Part shown: positions 18,405-27,095 of the stretch, piece after piece | Layout of the letters: the number at the start of each line of letters is the position of its first letter | Numbering within the stretch: the stretch's first letter is position 1 | Assembly: GCA_015661395.1 (NCBI GenBank) | Contig: JACWML010000012.1 | Location: 1 to 48,973, forward strand | Source of the DNA: Methanomicrobia archaeon | GTDB lineage: Archaea; Halobacteriota; Bog-38; Methanoflorentales; Methanoflorentaceae | DNA length: 48,973 bases | Direction: 5' to 3' | Translations under genes and position numbers: made by a program | The notes under the pieces: model-generated | What the model was told of the DNA's origin: nothing | What the model saw: the letters and a program-made list of their open reading frames with translations, nothing else | Databases searched by the model: none

Positions 18405-18533
18405 TCCGTGGTTGTGGCGTGCTGCTTTTTTGACGGCTCTGTGAGAAGGCGCGGACCTATATGCTTATGAGCTAAAAAAGCCAAATCTTCGGCTTGGAGA
18501 GCTTTCGGCAGCGATGCCCGACAGGAGGTAACC

Positions 18534-19061
18534 GTGCAAAAAGCGTACGACGACTTAAAGGATCTAGTTGAGAAATATGCCTTCTTCTCTGACGGCCCGT
18601 ACCGATTGTCGGCAGGGGAGCTGAGCGATTTTTACTTCGACTTGCGCCGCGTTACGATGCACCCTCGCGGCGCGTCCCTGGTTTCCGAACTCATGTTAGA
18701 ACGTTTGGGCAGCGTAGACGCGGTGGGGGGAATGGAGAGCGGCGCGATACCCATCGCTACAGCAATCGCCCTTAAATCAGGCACGGTGCGCGCGTTTTTT
18801 GTGAGAAAGGCGGAGAAGAAACACGGAAGGATGCGCCGCACAGAGGGATGCATAAGGCACGGGGATGTCGTTGCGTTCGTTGAGGACGTTACGACAAGCG
18901 GAGAATCAATCCTCTCAGGAATAGCTGCTGTTGAGCAGCTTGGTTGCACGATTGCAAAAGTCATGTGCATTTTAGATCGCGAGAGCGGTGCCAAAGAACG
19001 GATAGAGTCGAACGGGTATCCGTTTGAAGCGCTGTTTGCGGCGAGTGACTTTGTCGGGTGA
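18534..19061 (+). CDS. pyrE: Orotate phosphoribosyltransferase
   Basis: 175 residues from GTG 18534, with AGGAGGT immediately upstream. It converts orotate and PRPP to orotidine monophosphate in pyrimidine synthesis. The substrate loop (RLSAGELSDFYFDLRR), GGMESGAIPIATAIA, the flexible-loop FVRKAEKKHGRMRR and the PRPP motif VVAFVEDVTTSGESIL are present. Length fits archaeal members. The leader is about 60 bases from a TATA-like cctatatgc, longer than is usual here, with a small AAGCC/GGCTT hairpin. Confidence 0.95.
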   Translation: MQKAYDDLKDLVEKYAFFSDGPYRLSAGELSDFYFDLRRVTMHPRGASLVSELMLERLGSVDAVGGMESGAIPIATAIALKSGTVRAFFVRKAEKKHGRMRRTEGCIRHGDVVAFVEDVTTSGESILSGIAAVEQLGCTIAKVMCILDRESGAKERIESNGYPFEALFAASDFVG

Positions 19062-19162
19062 CGAATCCTTCGCAGACATTATAAGGCCGTCTCAGAGGGC
19101 GGCCGAACTGGTAAGTCTTGATCGCGCGTAGCCCAAGTCACACGTCGCAGCGTCTCAGCGGG

Positions 19163-19232
19163 CCTTGACAACATATGGTCGCTCACGAGAGTGCTCAATG
19201 GTCATTGCACCTGAGCACTCGAGTTGACAAGG
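19163..19232. repeat. Nested inverted repeats upstream of the small zinc-ribbon gene
   Basis: Outer arms CCTTGACAAC (19163-19172) and GTTGACAAGG (19223-19232) pair with one mismatch. Inner arms GAGTGCTCA (19189-19197) and TGAGCACTC (19212-19220) pair perfectly, with a 14-base loop that itself contains CAATG/CATTG. It could be a structured leader or RNA, or a regulator site; it lies about 67 bp before the gene at 19299. Confidence 0.5.
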
Positions 19233-19298
19233 CTTATCCGTGCCGACAGCGTATACGGTGTTCAAGAATAGCGACAACCGAGACTAGTAGCGTGGTTT

Positions 19299-19469
19299 AT
19301 GAACATAAACAAAAGCGACGATACTGAACTGTCTTGTGAGAAGTGCGGCACTGCATTAAGCGCGGACGCAGCGAGCAGAACTATACTTACTGACGGGCAC
19401 GTACACGTCTTCTGTCAAAGCTGCATGCAGCACGTGCTTATCGTCAAAGATGGTTCAATACAGTTCTAA
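19299..19469 (+). CDS. Small zinc-ribbon-like protein (56 residues)
   Basis: ATG 19299 to TAA 19469. CEKCGTALSADAA near residues 13-16 and FCQSCMQHVLIV near 39-42 give two CxxC pairs 22 residues apart, a typical zinc-ribbon or treble-clef spacing. No strong ribosome binding site is seen. The gene is isolated, with the nested inverted repeat upstream. It probably binds zinc; its partner is unknown. Confidence 0.6.
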   Translation: MNINKSDDTELSCEKCGTALSADAASRTILTDGHVHVFCQSCMQHVLIVKDGSIQF

Positions 19470-19895
19470 AGTAGCCACTCGCCTCGTAGCGTTGAAATCC
19501 GTGCCCCGACTGCGAGTGCGATAATGACGCGAGTGATAATGTGGCCCTTGAGGCCGGCGCTCGCGTCAGGGCCTTCTGCCTGTAGTAAAGCACACGCCGC
19601 ACTCGACTGACGAGACCTCATACTATCTGACAGGTGCGGTGCCCACTTAAGTGCCCTATATTGGTCGAGAATCCTCTCGAGCATCCTGTGGACGTAGCGG
19701 GCTGCGTCGCGCTCGTATCTGCGTGGTTAAACATTAATGCCTGCAACTCCGGTACTTGCTTTTCACCGATTACGCGAGGGCGCTTCACGTGCCGAGGGAG
19801 CTGCTCGTAGAAACCGCTGCGGAACAACAACCGCAGCGTAGACCGTGAGCGCGGATGCGTGAGTTGAGGGCGGCTCACGCGACTCCCTGACCGGC
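19470..19895. other. Intergenic stretch without a convincing gene
   Basis: Minus-strand frames at 19466-19684 and 19618-19899 are open but low in protein-like character, and neither has a ribosome binding site. It could contain decayed sequence. I can support nothing specific. Confidence 0.4.
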
Positions 19896-20372
19896 TCATT
19901 CATCTTTTGAGAAACGAAAAACGCGGCGAGCGCGGTGCGGTGGTGATGATTGTGTCGTTCTCGCGTTCTGCTTGACAGACGACTCTGCTTTGCGTTTTGC
20001 AGCCGGCAACGCGGTAGCGTCGCTAAAAACCGTTTGGAAGCCATTCAGTTCGGCCGTAAGTTGCGCATACTCCTTGCGCAGCTCCTTGAGCGCCTTGGAG
20101 ATGCGTTGGTCGCTTCCTGCGGCCATCGCTTCAAAACGCTTGACTACGATGGCTTCAAAATCAGAAAGAGTGAGCTGGTGCACGGTAGGAACGAAGCTCA
20201 TTATCTCTAAGTTCAATGCCCGCTGCGGTATAACAAGTTCAAGCCCGCGTCGACCGATACGCTCCTCGGTGATTAGCTCTTTGCTCTTGATCCGACGCTT
20301 TACGGTCGTCGTCGAAACGTCCAGGAGTTTGGCAGCTTCCTTAACCGTAAAGTAGCGTTCTTTGTCAATCAT
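19896..20372 (-). CDS. Helix-turn-helix (excisionase/MerR-like) DNA-binding protein
   Basis: 158 residues. The N-terminal 50 (YFTVKEAAKLLDVSTTTVKRRIKSKEL) is a winged-helix DNA-binding motif of the excisionase/MerR N-terminal type. The middle is a coiled coil (DQRISKALKELRKEYAQLTAELNGF) that could mediate dimerisation, and the tail is basic and Ser/Arg-rich. GTGA lies upstream of ATG 20372. It may be a regulator or an element-borne factor; the neighbouring minus-strand small genes are all of unknown function. Confidence 0.8.
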   Translation of the reverse strand: MIDKERYFTVKEAAKLLDVSTTTVKRRIKSKELITEERIGRRGLELVIPQRALNLEIMSFVPTVHQLTLSDFEAIVVKRFEAMAAGSDQRISKALKELRKEYAQLTAELNGFQTVFSDATALPAAKRKAESSVKQNARTTQSSPPHRARRVFRFSKDE

Positions 20373-20409
20373 TGATGCACGTCACTACTGCCAAGCCAAA
20401 AACACGTCT

Positions 20410-20607
20410 TTATGCACCCTTCCCACGTTTACGCCATTTGACTGCAACTGCGGTTGTCTTAATTTTTGAATGGGCTTGAATTCTTTCATTTGACCGGTCA
20501 CATAGAAACCAGCAGTCAGTCGTTTCGCGCGTCGCTGCAGTGCGATTTGCCGCACCCTTCATGCCACATCGCTTCACTTTTTCTACGAGAACACGACATT
20601 GCGCCAT
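20410..20607 (-). CDS. Small hypothetical protein with Cys/His residues
   Basis: 65 residues (MAQCRVLVEKVKRCGMKGAAN...TTDCWFLCDR). The spacing C-x8-CG...C-x3-LC-x9-H resembles small treble-clef-like proteins in which a W/FLC..H pair ends the domain, but one pair is too widely spaced for confidence. The tail is Lys/Arg-rich. No ribosome binding site or promoter is visible. Confidence 0.35.
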   Translation of the reverse strand: MAQCRVLVEKVKRCGMKGAANRTAATRETTDCWFLCDRSNERIQAHSKIKTTAVAVKWRKRGKGA

Positions 20608-20692
20608 TTTGGACAGTTTAGTCGGCGTAGTTCGTTCGACGCGCTCGGATCCCGTGCACGACGATGTTTCTTCGAGTTTCCAGTTTCTTGTG

Positions 20693-21124
20693 CTAAATTG
20701 ATTGCTGGGGAAAGTAATTCGCGGCTATACCCGTCAAGTGGGGGGCAATGCTTGTGCGCTGTGGATTAATGGCGTAGCTGTCGATGAAACAACAGAAGTA
20801 TCTTACGAATCCTTCTTGCACCAGAGGAGCGACTGCGGCTTCGAATTCGCGCCGCCGGTCTTTCTTGCGTTGAGCCTTGAGGAAAGGTGCTAAGGCGTCA
20901 AGCAATACCTCTGAATGTATCGCGCAGGGGCTGGCCGGCATAAGCTCTGTTAGTATCGCTAGCTGGAGCTTGCTCATCTCTTGGAGCTTCTTGAGATCGT
21001 CCTGGTCTCGTTCAAGTTGAGCGCCCTTCGTAGCATCCCCCTCGTGCGCGGTGTCCGTCTGCGACCGACGGTTGTCGGCGATTGCACACGAGTTGACGCG
21101 GGTGTCTTTTTTGGCTCGAAGCAT
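20693..21124 (-). CDS. Hypothetical protein with coiled coil and wHTH-like C-terminus
   Basis: 143 residues from ATG 21124; an in-frame GTG at 21136 lies within the tandem repeat. A polar N-terminus leads into a coiled coil (LERDQDDLKKLQEMSKLQLAI), then a helical region (HSEVLLDALAPFLKAQRKKDRRREFEAAVAPLVQEGFVRY) with the shape of a winged-helix domain, ending with a strand. No family is recognised. Its upstream region contains two copies of a 29-bp tandem repeat and faces the DUF362 gene, so it might be autoregulated there. Confidence 0.55.
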   Translation of the reverse strand: MLRAKKDTRVNSCAIADNRRSQTDTAHEGDATKGAQLERDQDDLKKLQEMSKLQLAILTELMPASPCAIHSEVLLDALAPFLKAQRKKDRRREFEAAVAPLVQEGFVRYFCCFIDSYAINPQRTSIAPHLTGIAANYFPQQSI

Positions 21125-21126
21125 CT

Positions 21127-21184
21127 GTCTCGACACAGTAGGTCGACGTCTTTGTGTCTCGACACAGTAGGTCGACGTCTTTGA
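21127..21184. repeat. Two tandem copies of a 29-bp repeat
   Basis: Positions 21127-21155 and 21156-21184 are identical, each beginning TGTCTCGACACAGTAGGTCG and containing the palindromes GTCGAC and GACGTC. The repeat sits between divergent genes (20693-21124 minus; 21264 plus), where it could be an operator, or it may just be a tandem duplication. Confidence 0.85.
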
Positions 21185-21263
21185 ATAAAACGTTTTACTT
21201 GACGGCCTCAGTGCGCCGGAGAGAAGCTATTTGAGTGGCAACACAGAAACAGATGAGCGGAGC

Positions 21264-22415
21264 ATGCCATACGAAGTATCGATCCACAGGTGCGACTCTT
21301 ATGATGATCCGAAGGTCATCAAGGCGGTCGAAGCCAGCCTCGCACCTCTCGGGGGGCTCGAGTCGGTCATCAAGGCGACCGATCGCGTACTTATCAAGCT
21401 GAATCTGTTGTCGGCGAAGCCGCCTGAAGCTGCTGTGACCACGCACCCTGCAATAGTTAGGGCGACGATTAAGCTCGTCCAAGAGCTGGGAGCGACGCCG
21501 GTGGTCGGGGATTCTCCCGGCGGTGGAAGCACCCGCGCGTCGTATAAGAAGCTGCTCGAGAAGACGGGAATTCGGCAGGTGGTTGAGGACACTGGCTGCG
21601 AATGGGTCCGATTTGACGAGGCCACACTGGAGGTTGCCTCAGACAAAGCCAAGACGTTTAAGAAACTCACGCTGGCTAAAGCGGTTACTGAAGCAGACGT
21701 GATTATCGGCCTCCTGAAGCTTAAGACGCACAGCCTCACGTACTACACTGGGGCCGTCAAGCTCCTGTACGGCTACATACCCGGAATGTTCAAGACCGAG
21801 TTTCATCTGCACACCGCCCGGGACATAAACCTTTTTGCTGATCTGCTGCTGGACTTGCACGAAACGTACCCGCCCGCTCTCACGATTATGGATGCGATTG
21901 TGGGTATGGAGGGCGATGGCCCCTCTAACGGGAACCCGCGCAAAATCGGGTTAGTGCTCGCAAGCAAAAGCTGCACGGCGCTGGACTATGTGGCGGTAAC
22001 AATCGCAGGCTTCGATCCCATCTCGGTCCCGACGGTGAAGTTGGCACAGGAGCGAGGTGTTGGCCCAGCGCGCTTAGAAGACATCGAATTGTTTGGAGAG
22101 CCGGTTGAGCCCCTCATTATGGGTGATTTTGAAAAAACGTCAACCACGTCACCCACGTCACTCTCGAGAGCACCGCCGTTTCTCGTGAACAGCTTCAAGA
22201 GGTTCATAGCTGTAAAACCCGTCGTCAACGCCTCGAAATGTATACGGTGCGGAGAATGCTTCAAGGACTGCCCGCCGAAAGCGACAACGTTAGCAAAAAC
22301 GGGGCCGACGATAGATTATAGCAAATGCATACGCTGCTATTGCTGTCAGGAACTGTGTCCGGAGGGTGCTATTACCATATCCACTCCGGTTGTGAGAAGG
22401 CTCCTCAAACGTTGA
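21264..22415 (+). CDS. DUF362 protein with C-terminal two-cluster ferredoxin
   Basis: 383 residues from ATG 21264 (GGAG four bases upstream); TTG 21231 is less likely. Residues 1-290 are DUF362 (VLIKLNLLSAKPPEAAVTTHP, VVGDSPGGGSTR, KLKTHSLTYYTGAVKLLYGY, IMDAIVGMEGDGP). The C-terminus carries two CxxCxxCxxxC motifs (CIRCGECFKDCPP and CIRCYCCQELCPE), so it should hold two [4Fe-4S] clusters. DUF362-ferredoxin fusions are common in anaerobic archaea; a redox or assembly role is likely but unproven. It stands between the repeat-carrying operator region and the TRAM gene. Confidence 0.9.
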   Translation: MPYEVSIHRCDSYDDPKVIKAVEASLAPLGGLESVIKATDRVLIKLNLLSAKPPEAAVTTHPAIVRATIKLVQELGATPVVGDSPGGGSTRASYKKLLEKTGIRQVVEDTGCEWVRFDEATLEVASDKAKTFKKLTLAKAVTEADVIIGLLKLKTHSLTYYTGAVKLLYGYIPGMFKTEFHLHTARDINLFADLLLDLHETYPPALTIMDAIVGMEGDGPSNGNPRKIGLVLASKSCTALDYVAVTIAGFDPISVPTVKLAQERGVGPARLEDIELFGEPVEPLIMGDFEKTSTTSPTSLSRAPPFLVNSFKRFIAVKPVVNASKCIRCGECFKDCPPKATTLAKTGPTIDYSKCIRCYCCQELCPEGAITISTPVVRRLLKR

Positions 22416-22524
22416 GTTGTTGGTGCCCGAGCCGACAGTTGCTGGTCTTGGTCGGCGCATACTGTTTGACGTGGAGAATATGCGCCGATTATGCGTCTCG
22501 CGGCACAAGCCACGCTGCATAAGA

Positions 22525-22536
22525 CCTTATATGATT
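22525..22536 (+). promoter_or_regulatory. TATA box of the TRAM gene
   Basis: ccttatatg lies about 45 bp upstream of the ATG. The resulting leader of about 20 bases carries the strong GGAGGTGA site. Confidence 0.5.
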
Positions 22537-22576
22537 GAAACATATGGTCTCTCACAACAAAAAACGGAGGTGAAAT

Positions 22577-22867
22577 ATGTATAGATCAAATCAAAGCTCT
22601 TTCGGCAGCAGCAGTTTTAACAAGTACGGCAGCGGATCGTTTAACGATGCTCCTGTGGACGTCGGCAAACAATACGATGTGAAGATTGAAGACACTGCCA
22701 GACAAGGGGATGGCATTGCGCGCATTAGCGGTCTTGTGATTTTTGTTCCAAACACAAAGATCAACGACTCGGTTAAGATTGAAATCAAATCTATAAAGCG
22801 CAACTGTGCGGTCGCTGAGGTCGTCGAAGCTCCTGAGGAAGTAGAATCCTTAGGGGAAGCCGAGTAA
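22577..22867 (+). CDS. TRAM-domain RNA-binding protein
   Basis: 96 residues with GGAGGTGA before the ATG. A Ser/Gly/Asn-rich N-terminal tail (30 residues) leads into a TRAM domain: VGKQYDVKIEDTARQGDGIARISGLVIFVPN, NDSVKIEIKSIKRNCAVAEVV. Small TRAM proteins bind RNA and are abundant in archaea, where some act as RNA chaperones. The acidic C-terminus (EAPEEVESLGEAE) is short. It is complete. Confidence 0.92.
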   Translation: MYRSNQSSFGSSSFNKYGSGSFNDAPVDVGKQYDVKIEDTARQGDGIARISGLVIFVPNTKINDSVKIEIKSIKRNCAVAEVVEAPEEVESLGEAE

Positions 22868-23338
22868 CCTCGATTGTACGAAGTGAATAGCTTTTTGAAG
22901 GATGGATCGACCGCATTGTTGTTGTGGGGTTTGGCCCCTAGTATTTGACGAGGATGTTGTTTTTCCATCAGTTTTTCCTTTAACGACTCTTTTTTGAACG
23001 ATTTCTAATTGTACTCAAATTCTTTGGCTTTTCTGAGCGTATTCTTTTGACCTGCGTCCATATCGAGATCGTTTGCTTGTGGGCGTGCTGCTACCCGCGA
23101 AACGCCCGCAAAACGGATCGTACGATCTTGCGATGATAGCACGTGCGGCGGTGTGGCAGAGCTCACGGTGGCGCGCCGCTTTCTTACCGCTCAGGTGTGA
23201 AACGCTTGACCGTGCACGCCGTATGCGGTCGCGGTTAGGCGACGGCAGAGAGCTACGAAGTCCAAAGCCTTTTTATGTCTGCACACGTTAGTATGGCTTT
23301 GGCAGAATTGGCAAGAGAGGCAAGGAAACGACGAGCGC
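22868..23338. other. Intergenic stretch with palindromes, no gene recognised
   Basis: No frame is convincing. A perfect palindrome GATCGTACGATC at 23116-23127 is flanked by CGCAA and TTGCG, and a 6-bp stem GGGCGT/ACGCCC lies upstream. A TATA-like tttttatg near 23270 probably serves the HEAT-repeat gene. Confidence 0.45.
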
Positions 23339-24736
23339 ATGAGGTTGTTTAAACCCGATATCGACAAGCTAAGGGCCCGTGATGACATTGAGGCCATCAT
23401 CAAAACACTTGGTGACTCAGAGGCCGAGGTCCGGATACGGGCGGCTTATGCCCTTGGCATCATGGGCGATCATCAAGCGGTGAACGGGCTCATTACGGCG
23501 TTGGGGGATATGGATGGCAGCGTCAGACAAGAAGCAGCGTCCGCACTGGGCAAGCTCGGCGATCCCCGAGCCGTCGATGCGTTGATTGAAGCGCTGCACG
23601 ACGAATACGAGCGCACGCGCGGCTGCGCGGCATATGCCCTCGGTAACATTGGCGATAACCGAGCCGTCGGGTCGCTCGTTCAGTCGCTGCGAGACAAGCA
23701 CGACGGCGTCCGCAGGCTGGCAGTGAAGGCACTCGGCAAGCTCGGAGATCCCCGAGCTGTCGATGCGCTAGGCCACACCCTGGGTGATGAAAGCCGCGAC
23801 GTCCGCCTCGCAGTCGTAGACGCGCTCGCGACGCTCGGCGGCCCGGGTGTGATAGAGCCGTTGATTGGGGCGTTGCAGGACAAGCGGCAATCAGTTCAGA
23901 AGGCCGCAATTGAAGCATTGGGGCGGCTGGGAAACGCGGGCGCCGTCGGGCCACTGATCGCGACCGCTGTTGTCCACAGCAAACTCGTGAGCATTCAGCG
24001 CGCCATCATAGAGGCGCTCGTGGAAATTGGAGAACCCACAGTTGAACCGCTCATCGAGACGCTACGCGACGACCACAGCATCGCTCGGATTGTAGCGGCA
24101 GAGGTGCTCGGAGAGATCGGCGACGCAAGGGCTGAAGAGCCGCTTATCCGGCTGTTGTCGCAAGTCGAGCGCGGCGCGCCGCACGACCCGCAGTTCGCTG
24201 TGCAAGAATACGCAGCATCCGCGCTCGGAAAGATCGGCGATCCGCGAGCGGTGGGGCCTCTGATCGAGGCACTGTTAAATGCTCGAAGCGTTGACGTGCG
24301 CACCTCGGCAGCATCGGCGCTCGCTAAGATCGGAGATCCGCGCGCGGTAGAGCCCTTGATACGGATGCTCAATGACGACGTGCCCCAGGTCCGCATCGCC
24401 GCCATGTACGCGCTCGGGGAGATTGGCGATACACGAGCGGTCGAGCCGCTGGCAGACAAGTTGGCGTCTGAGAGCACGGAGGTTCGGGTTTCAGCAGCTT
24501 CCGCACTCGGGCAGATCGGAGATACAAAAGCCGTCGACCCGCTTATTCGGGCATTGGGTGACACAGACAGCACGGTTCGGGGGAACGCCGCCTATGCGCT
24601 CGGGGAGATCGGTGATACGAGAGCGGTGCAGCCGCTGATCAATGCCTTGCTGAGCGAAAAGAGTAATACCCCACATCAGACAGTGGAGGAGGCTCTGCAA
24701 AAGCTAGCCGGTGCGCGAGACATGAAAACTTTATGA
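23339..24736 (+). CDS. HEAT-repeat (PBS-lyase-like) protein
   Basis: 465 residues made almost entirely of about 14 HEAT-like repeats of roughly 31 residues with the consensus D..AV.PLI.AL.D....VR..AA.ALG.IG (for example [21 protein letters not shown]). This is an alpha-solenoid that binds partners; members are called PBS-lyase HEAT-like because of the phycocyanobilin lyases, though that activity is not implied in archaea. The repeats are nearly identical at DNA level in places (clusters of ggcgatcc), as expected from duplication. No catalytic or membrane segment is seen. Confidence 0.93.
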   Translation: MRLFKPDIDKLRARDDIEAIIKTLGDSEAEVRIRAAYALGIMGDHQAVNGLITALGDMDGSVRQEAASALGKLGDPRAVDALIEALHDEYERTRGCAAYALGNIGDNRAVGSLVQSLRDKHDGVRRLAVKALGKLGDPRAVDALGHTLGDESRDVRLAVVDALATLGGPGVIEPLIGALQDKRQSVQKAAIEALGRLGNAGAVGPLIATAVVHSKLVSIQRAIIEALVEIGEPTVEPLIETLRDDHSIARIVAAEVLGEIGDARAEEPLIRLLSQVERGAPHDPQFAVQEYAASALGKIGDPRAVGPLIEALLNARSVDVRTSAASALAKIGDPRAVEPLIRMLNDDVPQVRIAAMYALGEIGDTRAVEPLADKLASESTEVRVSAASALGQIGDTKAVDPLIRALGDTDSTVRGNAAYALGEIGDTRAVQPLINALLSEKSNTPHQTVEEALQKLAGARDMKTL

Positions 24737-24908
24737 ATTGAAAGAGACACGAGGAAAGACTGGGTTTGATTTATTTTGTGGTGGTAACGGCATCTCTCAC
24801 CATCGGAACGTCGTCTTGCGTTGTTTCACTCTTGGAAACTGCGCAATTAAAGGAATAGTTTTTTACGTGGGGCTGTTTCAGAGGGCAAGGCAAGGTGTAA
24901 TTTGACGC

Positions 24909-24956
24909 CCTAAATCAACGTTGCACACAGAACCTAAATCAACGTTGCACACAGAA
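24909..24956. repeat. Two tandem copies of a 24-bp repeat
   Basis: CCTAAATCAACGTTGCACAC plus AGAA occurs at 24909-24932 and again at 24933-24956 with no mismatch, ending 18 bp before the isochorismatase-type gene. It may be a recent tandem duplication or a binding site. Confidence 0.85.
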
Positions 24957-24974
24957 TGAAGAGGAAGAATAAAG

Positions 24975-25642
24975 ATGACCAAATATACGGAAAATGAAGG
25001 CCCCTACGAAGCGTTAACGCCAGGAAATGCGGCATTACTGCTTATTGACCACCAAGGGGACTGCTGCAATTGGTGCGTGACGCCTCCCCTGAAGAGTTTA
25101 GAAACAACGTGTTGGGGCTGGCAAAAACAGCCAAATTGTTTGAATTACCCGCCATATTGACAACAAGTCTTGATTGGGGCCCGAACGGCCCGATTCTTCC
25201 TGAACTCAAAGAGTTGTTTCCCGATGTCGCGACGATCCGACGCCCTGGCGTGATCAATTCCTGGCGCTGGCCAGCGTTTCGCGACGCCGTCGAGTCACTG
25301 AATCGAAAGAAACTGATCATAGCAGCGATGACTGATTCGACCTGTCTGCAATTTCCCGCCCTGGATGCGGTTCTTGAAGGCTTTGATGTCCACGGCGTCA
25401 TTGATGCGAGCGGAGCGGTGAGCGAGCACGAACGAGCGGCTACCGTAGCGACGCTAAGTCAAGCCGGGGTGAAGGTGCGCAACTGGTGGTCAGTTGCGGC
25501 CGAACTCCATGCAGACTGGCGACGAGACGAAGCGAAAGGATGGCCTATGGCCATGATATTCCGCGAGCATCTTCCCAGTTGGGGCTACCTGCTCGACACG
25601 TCTTCAGCGTATGCCAGCGGTACGATGGTGCCGCCAGAGTGA
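24975..25642 (+). pseudogene. Isochorismatase-family cysteine hydrolase, one-base frameshift
   Basis: ATG 24975 follows GAAGAGGAAGAATAAAG. Frame 1 reads MTKYTENEGPYEALTPGNAALLLIDHQG and then breaks; a second frame from about 25060 continues LLQLVRDASPEEFRNNVLGLAK ... LIIAAMTDSTCLQFPALDAVLEGFDVHGV to 25642. In the family this joint reads DHQVGLLQLVRD, so a single missing base in the run CAAGGGGAC explains the break. The Asp of LLLIDHQ and the Cys of MTDSTCL (family T-D-x-C) would be the catalytic residues. Restored, the protein is about 222 residues. It could be a sequencing error or a decayed copy; no partner gene is adjacent. Confidence 0.8.
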
Positions 25643-26045
25643 CCAATCAAAAACAATCGCGCAGCGAAGCTCGGATTCTACTTCGCAAATACCGAGCTCA
25701 TAAGAGGCAAACAAAACCAGTCGTTCAGCTCTTCGACCCGTTTCGGTTTCGCGTGTAGAAAATAAACTTTTCAGGCGCTTAACCGGCGTTAATCCGCGCG
25801 TCTCATGCTCCATAGCACCCACAAGAGGGTTTCGAAAATCCCGACAATGACGGTGCGGCTATATTTCTGCAATCGGACCCACAATGTTTCGCCGGCACTC
25901 GCCTGCGCTCGCAGACCCCTTCTGACCGCTGCTACAGCTCAGTCGTTCAGTAGGCGCGGAACCGGTCTGATTTCAAGGACGTGAGGACTCAACCGGCGGA
26001 CCGCTAAAAAGAGGTACGAAGCAGACTTGACGCGCGACGAGGCTT
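25643..26045. other. Intergenic stretch, nothing recognised
   Basis: No frame, repeat or RNA element stands out. The region lies between the isochorismatase-type gene and the terminus of the minus-strand tfe gene. Confidence 0.4.
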
Positions 26046-26591
26046 TTATTCTTGTTCGGTCTTGACAAGTTCAAAAATCGACGAGTTCTCCGGATAGAAG
26101 ATGGCTTGAACGTCGGTCTTTAATTCGCTAATTTTTCCTTGCATAGTATCGGTCAGCTTGGACGTGTCGTCGTAGTGGAGGCTTTGCTTGCACACAGGAC
26201 ACACAAAGTGGTAGCCACACGTGTAGCCACTCGCCATGTCAAACGTGTAGCGGCCGCAGTTATTGTCGCACGTGTAATAGGCGGTGTTCAGCTCTCCATC
26301 CAGCCACGTCTCCAGCTTAGAGATAAGCTTGTGAGCATCATCAGCGAGGCGACGCTCAATATCGTCAAAGTTTACGAGCCAGCGATACAGCATCCATCCA
26401 GTTTCTTTGTCGCGCTGAAGCGTATAGAAGGCGAGGCGATGCTCGTACAAAGTGAATAGCGTCCGCCTCACAGTGTTCAAGTCAGAACCAGTTTCTTCTG
26501 CTATCTGCTGGTCTGTCAACTCGTTTTTTGAAAGTCGCTTGATCATTTCAAGGCCCTGTTGACCAACTAACTTTTCGAGATACGCCAGCAT
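26046..26591 (-). CDS. tfe: Archaeal transcription factor E, alpha subunit (TFIIE-alpha type)
   Basis: 181 residues. The protein stabilises the open promoter complex with RNA polymerase. The N-terminal winged helix (ELTDQQIAEETGSDLNTVRRTLFTLYEHRLAFYTLQRDKETGWMLYRWLV) and the zinc ribbon (YTCDNNCGRYTFDMASGYTCGYHFVCPVCKQSL) are clear. ATG 26591 is chosen over GTG 26618 because the TATA box (minus strand CATATATAAATAG, 26618-26629) overlaps the GTG, so transcription starts near 26600. The C-terminus is acidic. Confidence 0.95.
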   Translation of the reverse strand: MLAYLEKLVGQQGLEMIKRLSKNELTDQQIAEETGSDLNTVRRTLFTLYEHRLAFYTLQRDKETGWMLYRWLVNFDDIERRLADDAHKLISKLETWLDGELNTAYYTCDNNCGRYTFDMASGYTCGYHFVCPVCKQSLHYDDTSKLTDTMQGKISELKTDVQAIFYPENSSIFELVKTEQE

Positions 26592-26617
26592 TGCTTTGTC
26601 TTCTTTGTTTTTCTTCA

Positions 26618-26630
26618 CTATTTATATATG
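26618..26630 (-). promoter_or_regulatory. TATA box of tfe
   Basis: Minus-strand CATATATAAATAG, about 33 bp before the ATG at 26591. This site decides the start of tfe. Confidence 0.6.
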
Positions 26631-27095
26631 GACCCGCAGCAGCTTATAGTTGCTGCCACTTGCAACGTTGGCCGACTACGTTCGTAGATTCCAAAGCGCG
26701 CAGAGGTGGGCAACCAGATTGTTGGATAGGGGTCATTTGCTTTTGCACGATGGACAGAGATTTTGCTCCGGTGAATCTCGCGCAGCACATATTCTCGTAA
26801 ATCAACAAAAGGATCTAGGTATTGATCGACAGCATACTAATAAGCACCGTGTCAGCGCTCTCCTTAATCGCTGCGATTGGAAGAAGAGACGTCCCTGCGA
26901 AAGAGAGCCTGTTAAGCGGCTGTAAACCCACGCAAATTGATCACTGTGCATACTCAACATTCTGAAGTGTTTAGGGAAAAGGCTACGGTTGCCCCATCGT
27001 GTGAAGGATCCACGCCATTCAAACTCTGGAAAAAAACACTAGAAAAAAAGAGGGGGGGGTTAACTCTCAATTGTACGTGAAAAACGCGCCCTTGC
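26631..27095. other. Intergenic stretch, no convincing gene
   Basis: The plus-strand frame 26650-26925 has low protein-like composition and no ribosome binding site. A G8 run at about 27052-27059 and an A-rich run near 27031 are prominent. No RNA gene was recognised. Confidence 0.4.

Noticed and set aside
23116-23127. Perfect palindrome GATCGTACGATC as a regulator site
   Set aside because: It is the only copy noticed and far from a start codon; chance or unknown function cannot be excluded.
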